Below are positions 44,046 to 54,255 of a DNA stretch of 64,000 nucleotides, one piece after another. Both the position numbers and the translations under genes were made by a program. The first letter of the stretch is position 1; each line of letters opens with the position of its first letter. Source of the stretch: Ciona intestinalis (lineage: Eukaryota > Chordata > Ascidiacea > Phlebobranchia > Cionidae); the NCBI RefSeq assembly GCF_000224145.3, contig NC_020173.2:3690067-3754066 (forward strand), given 5' to 3'. The notes beneath the pieces are model-generated. The model did not search any database. It saw nothing but the letters and a program-made list of their open reading frames with translations, and was not told where the DNA came from.

Positions 44046-47000
44046 TTATTTCCAACATATGACAATGTTTTTATCGTGTTCAAGCTTGGCTAGAAGTTCT
44101 GAGTGGCTGCAGCCAAGTTTACAACAGATTTCATCTGCACTGTGCAATCCATCAGTGTACTGGTGCAAGTCAGACTAGGAGACAAGTGTGTCATTACTTT
44201 TAGACCGAAGTTTTTATATGCAAATGCAATCTTCTTGCAAGTTATATAATAAAAATCAACAAATTACCGATTTATAATTCTGTAACTACAAAAAATTCTT
44301 TACAGTGAAGCAGTTAAAAACATTAACAATAAGCAGCAAATAATTTTTGTCAGACATAGAACCACAAAAAGAGAAATCAATACAACACAACTGTGTAGCA
44401 TTTGTAGGCCTACTTATTAAATAAATATAGATCAATCTATCCTAACCTGTGTGTTGTGACTTCGTTCTGATTTCACTTTAACAGGGTACATGTTTATTCT
44501 TCGAATTAAATTATGAATTAGACCATACTGGATTAGTTTTCTGAAACAAAAAACATTCTTAAAGCTCATTACTATGTGTTTTTTATGAATGAATAGTACT
44601 CACTTAAATTAGGTATCTGGGAATATCCTGTTTCATACACCTAATGCTTATACTCGCTTACAAGTTTAAGAATTGTAACTTCTATGGTTTTTTTCTGTGT
44701 AGTTTACAAAATGGACAACCAAAAATTTATGCTATAAAATAAGCAAATATCATAGCCAATAGCTATGTCTTAAAAATTCCATGCACTTACTGTTCATTAA
44801 CTCTAGTAATTTGTTCATGAAAAAGAATGCAAAGTTTTCTCAGAGTAACCCTCGGTCCAAGCCCACAATATAAAGTCATGACATCATGAAGTGTTGGTGG
44901 CTGGTGTCCCGACCGTGACACATAAGCCAAGCATTCGTTCTGCATTTCCATGTTTTGCCGAAATCTGTTTTTATACATAAAGAGTTGTTAATATAGATTG
45001 ATGGTGGTAATTTGTTTTGATAGTAAGAAACTTTGGTGTAAACCTGTAGGTCTTAAATATACAGAATATACAATTACCTTATAAAAAATGTGTATTGGGA
45101 TTAAATTAAAACACATTTTACCTAAACATACTAGACATAATAGCAAAGTAAACTTTAATGACTTACAACTTTAAAAAGCATATTAAAGTAATCTGTAGGA
45201 GTCTTTGTACATGCGTTCCTTTCATAAATCCAGCTTACTAGCTACCATGTAAGTTACTTTGAAGATTTTTTTGATTTTTTTTTTCTATGAGTGGCTGATA
45301 ATTTGGAGAACCTATCAGTGACTACTGGGTTGGAGTATTTGCCGTTTAGTGTCTTGTTCAAAAACACATACGCCCACTGCACACAATGGTAGCAGCAACA
45401 AGCCTTATGAACCCATTACCTCTGGGTTGAGCCAGGCACATCAACCACTTTGGCTTGACGCTGGACAACTACTTAGTCCTAACTTAATAACAACAGAAAT
45501 ATATCTTACTGGTTAAGCTTAGCAGTTGTAATGTAAACATTAGAGTATTGGTAAATCGAAATAAGTTGAACATGTTCGTAAAACGCAAGGTTTTGAATAC
45601 AAATCCTGGTAAGTTCTGCATCTACGTCAGCTAGAACTGCAATCTTTTGTACGTGTTTAAAACCATCAATAAATGGAAGTATCTGAAAAAAAGGCTTAAA
45701 TTTTTATCTACAGAAAACATGGAGGTATCCAATAATATTTAATTCTGTTGGGAAATATGCAAGATAAAATTCTAACCTGCAATTGGCAAATAATTTTAAC
45801 TGTATCAGTTAACTGTAAAATGCTTTTAAATAAAAGGATATACTATAATGATCAGTGGCGCAGCCAGAAAAAAAAAAGGGGGGGGGGGGTAGTTTATTAA
45901 AAAAAAATTTTGTTTAATTTCTTTTAATTATTTTTTTTATTTTGTTTTAAATGGGGGGGAGCGCGACCCTCTAAACCCCCTGGCTGCGCCACTGATAGTG
46001 ACAGTTGCATAATATTTGAAAATCATAGTTCTATAACTTCTATTCCTAATTTATGCATTTTGATGCAATTTAAACCATTAATACCTCTAAAAATAGACAC
46101 CACTGCACATTTTAAACAAAAAAGTAATCTAACCTGCTGAGTTGTAAGGTCCCATTTATCTAATTTAAAATAATCTTTTGGAACTGTTAGTATTGGTACA
46201 TCATGATCATGCACTGGTTTAGGTTGTGTAGAAGGAGGAAAGACTTTTAAATAAAGTGTCGTGGTGTCTATCACAGAAGTAGAACATGTGCCTTCATTGT
46301 TTAGCTCGGTAAAAATCTTTTTAAGCAAACCTGAAAAATAACAAACTTAAAAATGATTTTTTTCACATACCTTTTTTAGCCTGAATGCAAAGTTATATAA
46401 TCACATTTTACTTTGTATCAACTATTCCCTAACATATACTGCCAAGCTGTACACCAGAAGTAACTGAATTTCGTGTGTGGATATTCTAGATTTGTTTGCG
46501 ATACATTTTTAATAAAGATTTTGTTTGCCATACACTTTTTTAAAGCTTTTTAAAAAATTTTTACAATACATGTCTAGGTTTGGGTATAAATTAATGTTAA
46601 AAAGAACAAGTTTTGCGGCACACATAGGCCCTTTTGACACACAATTGAAATAACTTTGCTACACGCACACCTGGAATTTCTTCTTTAGTTTTTTCATTAG
46701 ATACAAAGTAGCATTCCAGTTCGAGTTCGGTCATATAACTCGATAACTTCTTGATTAGTGGAATACATGGAGAGCTCTTATGCACGTTGTCCAGCACTAA
46801 CCCAAAGTTAAACATATACTGGTTTCGAGGATATTTAGGATCATCAATGCATACAGGGCATCCAATAACCTTTTTCCCAACTGCATTTCTAAATCAAAAA
46901 ATAAATGGTAAATATTCAGCCTATGACAGTTTAGTTTGATAGTGGGTTTTTCAAAGATTTTAAGTAATATATATTTTGCACATTTTATTTTTTCTCAGAC

Positions 47001-47566
47001 CTTAATTTTATGATGAATATGTAACACTAAGGTTCAATGCATTGTCAACCAAATGGAAGGCACATAACATTCGCTGAGAAAATTTTAACCAGCTCTTGCA
47101 AAAATGCAGTACTAATCACCATTGCAACCTATGTCTTATATAACACACCAAATATAACAGGAAATTTTAACCATATCATGTACAAAAGTTTTAAATTATT
47201 ACAATTTGCACAACCCTCTTTAAACCCCTTCCAGTCATGCTCCAAGAAACACTACCCAAAATAGGTAACTGATGTACATTTTAGGTCTTACAAGTAAGAG
47301 CGTGCTACTTACACTGTTATTAACTTATCTTGCAGGTCGGGTTTGGGAATAACATAGTTTATCACCGCTTCAAGGAGAGAACTATTTTTTGTTATACATC
47401 CCAAAGGATACTGTAAAGCAAGACTGTTTAGAAAAAAATATTTTATTTGGTAAAAATCGATTATATAAACCTGGTATGTTATTTTCGGTCCTTGTTTATG
47501 GTGAAACTCGCTGAAGAAAAAGCACTCTATAGGATGTTCTTTGATGTATTTCTTAGCCAAGTTCAT
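44046..47566 (-). CDS. NPRL2: NPRL2, GATOR1 complex subunit
   Basis: Eight minus-strand exons in transcript order join in phase: 47566-47471, 47410-47313, 46888-46671, 46330-46134, 45682-45510, 44964-44791, 44540-44447 and 44159-44046 (387 aa; human about 380). NPRL2, with NPRL3 and DEPDC5, forms GATOR1, the GTPase-activating complex for RagA/B that shuts off TORC1 at the lysosome when amino acids are short. Conserved blocks include [20 protein letters not shown] near the N-terminus, [53 protein letters not shown] and the C-terminal [15 protein letters not shown]. The N-terminal third is longer by a few residues than in human. The stop codon lies inside an AATAAA (44050-44045, minus), so the 3' UTR may be about 20 nt long. 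Two introns hold a SINE and a hAT-like MITE. Confidence 0.95.
45205..45460 (-). mobile_element. SINE, near full length
   Basis: Linker, GTGGCTGATAATTTGGAGAA, GACTACTGGGTTGGAGTATT, TTAGTGTCTTGTTCAAAAAC, and a tRNA-like head GCAACAAGCCTTATGAACCC, ATTACCTCTGGGTTGAGCCA. Intron of NPRL2. Confidence 0.85.
45853..45994. mobile_element. hAT-like MITE
   Basis: A 142-bp element with perfect 15-bp terminal inverted repeats, CAGTGGCGCAGCCAG and CTGGCTGCGCCACTG. Flanks ATAATGAT and ATAGTGAC agree at 6 of 8 bases, as a decayed 8-bp target duplication would. CAG...CTG ends and an 8-bp duplication are hAT hallmarks. The interior is poly(A/G/T)-rich and non-coding. NPRL2 intron. Confidence 0.8.
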
Positions 47567-47979
47567 AGCTTCATCGGTTTGTCATAATTACAAATAGGCA
47601 GTGTAGAAACTAAAATGTGAAAATTGCTTTCGGGCTATTACCAGGGAATTCCTGGCATACAGAACTAGATATACTTTTTTGCTGCTACAGGCGGGGGTGT
47701 GTTACAAAATATATTACAATAGAAATACCTAAAACCTGTTCGTTTGAATTAAAACCACAATTCAAAAACAGCAGTGTTGATAATTTGACCATCAGCATAT
47801 AGGCATTAAGTTTTAAAAAAAATTATAAACATGTTTTTACACGGGCTCTTGCCATTATTCAACCTAATGCATTCGGCTGTCCAATAAGTACATGAAATCA
47901 TCCAGACAGAAGTAACACGGGTGTATGTCGGCTAAATTGTATTAAATCATCTCTGCACGAGTTATAGTTTAAGAAGGGA

Positions 47980-48147
47980 TGTAGGGGGTGGGGTAAGATG
48001 AGACAACTTTCACTCTCTTTTTTCTTCCTATTTGGAAAAACATTAGAAATATTCATATGTAGCCCCACTGCTCTAAAATTGGTAATTGTTTAAGCCAGAA
48101 GATAGGGGTTTAGGTGCTAACAGTATTCCATCTTTTCCCACGTTATT
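47980..48147 (+). mobile_element. TA-flanked MITE, degraded
   Basis: Left TGTAGGGGGTGGGGTAAGAT, then GAGACAACTTTCACTCTCTT; right AGTATTCCATCTTTTCCCAC. About 170 bp. Confidence 0.75.
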
Positions 48148-49134
48148 GTATTTTTATCGGCTTTGTTAAAAAGGTGAGTATATGCATTAACAACTACTAT
48201 ATGCATTAAAAATAAATAATTTTTTTGTTTGGATCATGTATTTTGTAAAATTGGGAAATTCTAATCAGGTGCTTTTCGTTGTACCATGACGGGATTTTAA
48301 ATTACACGACTTCCCCTGTATGTGCTTCTATAGCGCAGTGTTAGGAAATTACAATGCAAGTAAGGTCTATTCTCCTGCGGTAATAAATATGGGGGAATTT
48401 CTATCTTAGGAGAAAATAACCCGAAAGTAAACTACTCAAAGGTGTGTCGTAAAAGATATTTTCCCAGAAACGTTAAAATAACGGTATAAGACAAAAAGAT
48501 TACATAACCTGTAAATTTATAAAAAAAATGAATGTCGACTATTTGAAATAACTGTATAACTGGCTGAACTTATTTTATATTAAGTTGAACTAATTTGTCG
48601 CATTGTGTATTGAAACAGGGTTAAGGAGATTTGTATCTAGGCTATTATTCATTATAGAGGTGTTTACATGCACAATGATATTTCGAAAGTTACCGGTTGA
48701 AATGTTCTGATCAGTCAGATTATGATGTGTTCGTGAAGTGGAATTTTCGGGTTCTAAGCATTACGCGTTGTTTGTTATACCGCCGGAAATTCACGTATAT
48801 ATCTATATACGTAGGCGCTTAAAATTGTTTATTCGTGACTTGGCTGTACCAGCACTGGAAAGTTTATATATAGAGATAGTAAATATAGCTGGGCTATGTT
48901 TACGTGCCATGAAAACTTAAGTACCGAAAAGGATTAGCTGTTTAATACTCGTAGGTTAGAAAGCCATATAAGTCTTAAGTATACTGGTTCTACTCAAAGT
49001 TTCCAAATGTATTATTGAAAAAGGGTTATTAATGGCGCCCATTAAGTTAGTACAGGTTAATATATAAATATAAGTGACGTAAGCGAATGGTTTACTGCCT
49101 CGATTTCAGTTTGAGGGAATGTTGAGATTCTACA

Positions 49135-49430
49135 AGCATGAATGTATGAATGTAACTTACTCTATCCTCGCGTGCCCGGAAAACGAAAGTCGTTATAACA
49201 CAGGTGTTCGGTTTCATACACTTCGTGCCAGTTTAAGCGTTATTAAGGTGGCTGTACACAGTATCCGGAATTTGTCCGTTTTGTCTGTTTTGTCCGGATT
49301 TGCCGCGTGCGGAACGCTGCCGCGTGCGGAACTCGGGTTTGCATACGACTTCGCAAGCGAATTCTCAAGCCGGATAATGTGCTGTACAGCCACCTTTACT
49401 CGGTAAGTTTCTTTGTGGGTGATAGTAATG
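49135..49430 (-). mobile_element. SINE split by a nested MITE
   Basis: SINE distal block GAATGTAACTTACTCTATCC, GTCGTTATAACACAGGTGTT, CTTCGTGCCAGTTTAAGCG, then the MITE 49246-49395, then the SINE resumes with CGGTAAGTTTCTTTGTGGGT. The core and head beyond this point are missing. Confidence 0.85.
49246..49395. mobile_element. MITE with TTA target duplication (Harbinger-like), nested in SINE
   Basis: A 150-bp element with imperfect terminal inverted repeats of about 25 bp: AGGTGGCTGTACACAGTATC at the left and ATAATGTGCTGTACAGCCAC then CT at the right. It is flanked by TTA at 49243-49245 and 49396-49398. A 3-bp TTA/TAA duplication is the signature of PIF/Harbinger elements. Its interior is GC-richer than the surroundings (GCCGCGTGCGGAACGCTGCC). 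Confidence 0.8.
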
Positions 49431-49562
49431 CTGTTGGGTAAGATGGAATAGCGCTAGTACCTGAGTCTCTTATATTTCTAGACCGTGTTTTTTTTTAAAC
49501 AACACACTTAAAAAACATAATAAAAAACGAAAACATGTAATATCTTATCCCAACTTACTATC
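49428..49562 (-). mobile_element. TA-flanked MITE, TACC-type, internally deleted
   Basis: Left GCTGTTGGGTAAGATGGAAT, right TGTAATATCTTATCCCAACT then TACTATCA. About 135 bp, so part of the interior is missing. Confidence 0.75.
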
Positions 49563-49589
49563 ACCATATTTAACACAAAATATTGTGAT

Positions 49590-49787
49590 ATAGTGCGGTG
49601 GGGGAAGATGGGACACCTATTTATACTATTTTCCTGTCCCATTTGGTAGTAAACAAAAAAAACATTTAAAGAATTATAAAACCGTATCCTCACGACTCCC
49701 ACAGACAGTTGTTAATTGTTTAAAACACGATGGTTATTTAGATATTATGTACCGAAGGTGTCCTATCTTCCCCCACCCTACTATATA
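49590..49787 (+). mobile_element. TA-flanked MITE, full-length copy
   Basis: Left TATAGTGCGGTGGGGGAAGA, interior CCCATTTGGTAGTAAACAAA, right AAGGTGTCCTATCTTCCCCC then ACCCTACTATATA. Confidence 0.95.
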
Positions 49788-50089
49788 GTAAGTACATACC
49801 TGGTTTCGGTCAGATGATTCGCCTCAATGGAGCAAGTCGCGGGATTGAGTTTTAGGCTTTTAACTTGTTGCAGATTTAGTGACGTGTACGTAATCGCCTG
49901 CGCAAGGTGCTATTGAACAGTGCGGTTATGACGTGATTTGTTTCGTCGTGCTGCATCGGCATTTCTGTATTGTAGGGATTAATATAAGATCACGCATATA
50001 CAACGCGAAAGATGATTAACACGATGTTAGTCTGCATAGTGAAGGTGGTAATTATACTGCGTGCTGACTTGTTATATGGATTTGTCATT

Positions 50090-50400
50090 ATGAATGAATG
50101 TAACTTACTTTTTTTTCGCGTGGCCGGAAAACGACAGTCGTTATAACACGGGTGTTTACACCTCGTGCCAGCTTACGAGTTACCATATTTTGTGGGTGTT
50201 TTTATTTTATTTTTGTGAATTTTTTATTTTATTGTTTTATGTATGGCTGATAATTTGGACAGCCCATTAGTGAACACTGGGTTGGAGCAATTGCCGTTAA
50301 GTGTCTTGCTCAAGGACACACGCCCACAATGGTAACAGCGACGAGACTTGAACCCAGTACCTCTGGGTTACGGGCAGGCGCGCTTACCACTTTCCACAGC
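50090..50400 (-). mobile_element. SINE, full-length reference copy
   Basis: Reading the minus strand: a tRNA-like head with a candidate B box GGGTTCAAGTCTCG and an A-box-like TGGTAAGCGCG, the core GAGCAAGACACTTAACGGCA, an A-rich linker, the second block GTTATAACGACTGTCGTTTT and a GAATGAAT-type tail. The layout is that of a tRNA-derived composite SINE. I recall a Ciona composite SINE in the literature but cannot confirm identity here. Confidence 0.85.
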
Positions 50401-50519
50401 GAAATACCGAAAGCTATAATTACTGCACAGGTTCACCTATTTAATTAAATGTGATTTTATTTGATAGCTTTTAAAAGTCGAAGTATTTATAGGTTTTTAT
50501 ATTTTAATTAACTTACAAA

Positions 50520-53461
50520 ATGCAAGTTGAAAATCTATGCCAAGTTTGTCAAGCGACGTTCGACAGAGGGTAAGTTGACATAATAGGATTCGTAACTTAA
50601 TACAATTTAACTGCAATTTTGTTTTTGAATCTGTGAATGGGAAAATTGGCACTAATGACATATATTTTATTACTGCGGGGTAAGATTGGATACTTATACC
50701 ACATTACTTCATATCTTATATTGTTTCAAACAGTTATAACGCTATTTAGAGTGGGCGGCTACAGTTATAAAATATAAAACCCTAAATGTTCTTTGTTTAC
50801 CATCAAAAATGAAAAGAAAACTGAAAGAAAACACGAACCATCTTACCACAAACTACTCTATCTATTAAAGAGAAAAACAATGCTATCATTAGTTTTTCCT
50901 TGCAAGCAGGGATTCCTTTGATGCGGGGTTCGATCCCATCTCTGTACCGATCCGGCATCCCGATCGTACTACGGTAAGACGAGAATTAAAAGATGGAGAT
51001 GATAAAATAGAACCATCTGTTTGGGACGTGAAATTTGACTATTTTGAATACAACATGAGTTTTCCGAAGCGAGGCATATTTCTAATTTTTGACCAAGAGG
51101 TAAATGAAACGTAAATAGTACTATATAGGTTAAGATTGGATACCGTTAGCCTTTAATTTCCATAATTTCATAATTTCTGATCATATTTTGAACAATTAAT
51201 AACGCTTGTTCAGAGACGCGGTGCTTCGGTTGTATATAGTTCTGTAAATACTCTTTGTTTACTACCACAAATGGGACGAGAAAAGAGAATAAATGTCCCA
51301 TCTTGTCCCACCCTAGTACATATGTAACAAACAACTTTGCATATTAAATTTGAGTGGATTATGAATGTAATTAATATAACTTTTATCCTCGCGTTGCCGG
51401 GCAACGGGACAGTCATTATAACACAGGTGTTCCGTTTCATATGCATTTGCAAAAAGAAAATAATTTTTTCTGATGCACTTTTTGTCGCAGAATTTTGACT
51501 ACGGCCTACAGCAGAGAGTCGGCAGCAAACTTGACAGAATTGTCTTGGAAGAAACAGCCATAAAACTGGGTTTTACTCCAAATGTTTGTCATGACTATAC
51601 AAAGGACGACGTTTACGCGGAGCTACGTAAAAGTAAATATAAAAGTTACTTTCATTAACGCACAGTTTTATTTTTAGTTGTATGAGATATGGAAGTACGG
51701 GGTATGGAATGTATGATTTTTTTAGTTGTATTCCTATCTATTTTTTTTATTTTTTTAGTTTGAACAAATGACAATGCTATTTTAGAGTAGAGGTGCTGCG
51801 GGTCTATATTTACGTGGGTATTCTTTGTTTACTACAAAATGGGACGCGGAACGGGATAAAAATCTCTTCCTAACCCCACTGCAGTTCAGTTTTTTATTTA
51901 CATTGTAAATTTTAGTTTCTCAAATGAACCATTCCCAGTACGATTGTTTCGCATGCGCAATACTTACACACGGAGAGGAAGACGAAATGGTTTATGCGAA
52001 GGACGACTCGATGAAATTGAAAACATTAATTTCCAGAGTTTCTGCTACTGAGTGCCCGTCTCTAGCCGGAAAACCAAAGCTGTTTTTCGTACAGGTAAGT
52101 TTATAAAGTTATATGATGTGGGTTAACATTAGCTTCTTAAATATTTTTTCGGTTAAATGGTTAATGACTGTTGTAATAACAAGGGTGTTTTGTTTGATAC
52201 ACCTCATGCCCGCTTACGAGTTTACCATGGAACTTTGTGGGTAATTGTTAGGAGAATTTTTTTTTCTTACAAACGTTTACAACTTTACAGGCTTGTAGAG
52301 GCAAGGAAATCTCACAACCAGCCATATGTACTACTGCCTGTTTGAAAAGACAACAGGTTCAATCTGATAGCATTCCTGATGTAGATTCAGAAGAAACTCC
52401 CAAAATTCCAGCCGAAGCGGATATTTTAGTTGCGTATTCAACACAGCCAGGTCAGTTTGTTTTTATAAAAATTACTAAAATTTTATCGTTAAAGCGATTT
52501 TAACAGAAACATAAAAGCAGATATGTATATTACGATTTTTGTTTCAAATATTTTCGTTTGAAAAAATAAAAAAGTTTTGACAACACCAAATTAGCTTTTA
52601 TACCGAAACGTTTGAAATGAAAATGGTATCATATACATATGGACTGCCACGTTTATATTGAAAGTGACCTGAAACTCAAATTTTAAGTTGTTGAAGCGGG
52701 GTTTTATGGTATAAACTTTAATTTAGGCCAAGTATCTGTTCGAAACGAATATACAGGCAGTGTGTTTGTGCAAACTATGTGTGCTGCACTTAAACAACGA
52801 GGTGGGGAATTAGAGTTGGTTCAGGTAAGAATATTAATATTAACTTTTAACTCAAAATCCTTTTCACGATTCGTTGGTATATAGTAGTGGGGGATGGGAC
52901 ACGTTTTCGTTGTATTTTCGTCAAATTTGGTAGTAAAAAAGAACATTCAAGAAATTATAAAACAGTATCCCCACTACTTCCATGGACCGTTGTTAATTGG
53001 TTAAAATATAATCAGGAAATTTGAATATTATGTGCTATACTTCAAATTCCCTCATCATGTTTCGTCCAATTTGGTTTCCCATCTTACCTCACATTATTAT
53101 ATAGTACGTCGTATCCATATTTCCTGATCGTATTTTAAACAATCATACGACGGTATTTTAAAGTTCTATAAGGCTTCAGTTATATAGTTCTTTGAATATT
53201 CCTTGTTTACTACTGAATGAGACAAAAAATATAATAAAACATATGCCACCCTATCCCAACCTACTTTAACTTTTAAATAAAATCTTCTAATGCGATTTGT
53301 TGATATATGTACAGCTTCTCACACGAGTCAATCGAAACATTGCTCTTACATTCGAAACCAACATGTGTAGCCCCAAGTTCGACAAAAAGAAACAGATGCC
53401 TTCTATTGTGTCACAACTAACAGCAGAACTCTACTTTCGACCGAAAGATACTGTTTCATAA
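50520..53461 (+). CDS. Caspase, effector type without long prodomain
   Basis: Seven exons join in phase: 50520-50569, 50910-51099, 51491-51632, 51916-52094, 52291-52450, 52727-52824 and 53315-53461 (321 aa). It is a cysteine protease that cleaves after Asp in apoptosis. The large subunit shows FEYNMSFPKRGIFLIFDQE, the catalytic His at 146 (ILTHGEEDE) and Cys at 189 (QACRG). The small subunit shows ADILVAYSTQPG and GSVFVQTMC. A linker with IPDVDSEE offers cleavage sites after Asp. Only about 60 residues precede the domain and no CARD or DED is visible, so it matches caspase-3/6/7-like members. The substrate pocket segment reads VSVRNEYTGSVF, with Val at both positions that hold Trp in caspase-3. 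AATAAA lies at 53466-53471, five bases after the stop. An in-frame stop upstream of the ATG supports this start if the exon is 5'-most. Confidence 0.9.
50669..50862 (-). mobile_element. TA-flanked MITE, TACC-type variant
   Basis: Left TTACTGCGGGGTAAGATTGG, right ACGAACCATCTTACCACAAA then CTACTCTA. Caspase intron 1. Confidence 0.85.
51121..51316 (-). mobile_element. TA-flanked MITE
   Basis: Left CTATATAGGTTAAGATTGGA then TACCGTTAGCC; right AATGTCCCATCTTGTCCCAC. TACC-type left end with a GGGAC-type right end. Caspase intron 2. Confidence 0.85.
51368..51450 (-). mobile_element. SINE fragment
   Basis: ATAACTTTTATCCTCGCGTT, GCCGGGCAACGGGACAGTCA, TTATAACACAGGTGTTCCGT. Caspase intron 2, next to exon 3. 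Confidence 0.65.
52160..52255 (-). mobile_element. SINE fragment
   Basis: GACTGTTGTAATAACAAGGG, ACACCTCATGCCCGCTTACG, AGTTTACCATGGAACTTTGT. Caspase intron 4, ends about 35 bp before exon 5. Confidence 0.65.
52880..53270. mobile_element. Inverted pair of MITEs
   Basis: A plus-orientation copy (52880 to about 53100: AGTAGTGGGGGATGGGACAC to CCCATCTTACCTCACATTAT) is followed directly by a minus-orientation TACC-type copy that ends ATGCCACCCTATCCCAACCT at about 53262. Caspase intron 6, close to the last exon. Confidence 0.8.
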
Positions 53462-54255
53462 TATAAATAAAAAAACTAGTAGGGGGAGGGGGGGCACTTT
53501 TAGCACGTAATATTCATATGTCCTGATCGTGTTTTAAACAATTAACAAAGGTTTAAGTGGGTCGTGAGGATATAGTTTTATTATTTTTTAAATGTTCTTT
53601 GATTCCTACCGTATGGGACGGGAAAACAGAATGAAAAGGTGTTCCCCCATGCACCGCCCCTAAAATGTGTTCTGGACGTTTAACGATGCTCGATAGAGGT
53701 CGCCGGGCTACGGTTATATAGATATTCTTTGTTTACTACAAAATAGGGCAAGTAAAGAAAACACGTGAAACGTGAAATTAAACGATGCTTTGCCGAATTG
53801 GACAAATAATTAAAATCTGCAAAGTCTTTGCATACTTATTAAGCAACAAAATTAGTGCAAAAATGTTAGCCCTGTTTTACATCTATGCCATACGTACGTT
53901 TGCCGCGTGTTAAATAAAACAAACGCTTTTGAGACCACTTTGCACTTGTTAAAAGTTGTTCAACTGAAATCGAGTGATTTCAAGTCCATTGGTATCTTAT
54001 GACATTGCTGGACAGAGCGCATGTGGTATTGAACAAACGCAGGAAAGGATAACTGTCATGCGACTGTCATGACGTCACAGCAGGCTGCATTGAAGTAAGA
54101 TCGATAAGACGTAGGCGAGAACACAATAAGCTAGGCAGTGGTTAATGAACGAAAGCAAATGATCATTAGTTTAAAACTCTAAAGCTATAGGCAAAGATAG
54201 ATGTTCGTCTAGTTACTTGATCGTTATAGTTAGAAATAGTATTAATGCTGCTGGT
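53462..54255. other. Intergenic region, caspase to membrane protein gene
   Basis: Contains a degraded MITE (53477-53665), a MITE fragment (about 53670-53770, GGCTACGGTTATATAG, CTTTGTTTACTACAAAATAG) and about 470 bp that should carry the promoter of the next gene. No TATA box is evident. Confidence 0.55.
53477..53665 (-). mobile_element. TA-flanked MITE, degraded ends
   Basis: AGTAGGGGGAGGGGGGGCAC, then TTTTAGCACGTAATATTCAT; interior TTTGATTCCTACCGTATGGG; right AAAAGGTGTTCCCCCATGCA. Confidence 0.75.

Larger units (their letters stand above)
47567..50519. other. Divergent intergenic region, NPRL2 / caspase
   Basis: Holds two or three MITEs, two SINEs (one carrying a nested MITE) and single-copy AT-rich DNA at 48150-49100 where I see no gene. 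The two promoters face away from each other from this interval. Confidence 0.65.

Noticed and set aside
49119-49406. 95-codon ORF
   Set aside because: It is made of the SINE block and the nested TTA-flanked MITE.
50090-50400. tRNA gene
   Set aside because: A/B-box-like words are present, but they head a SINE and no complete cloverleaf could be drawn; the same sequence recurs at several sites.
50971-50980. Strong donor-like ACG|GTAAGA inside caspase exon 2
   Set aside because: Using it would remove the conserved FEYNMSFPKRGIFLIFDQE segment; treated as cryptic.
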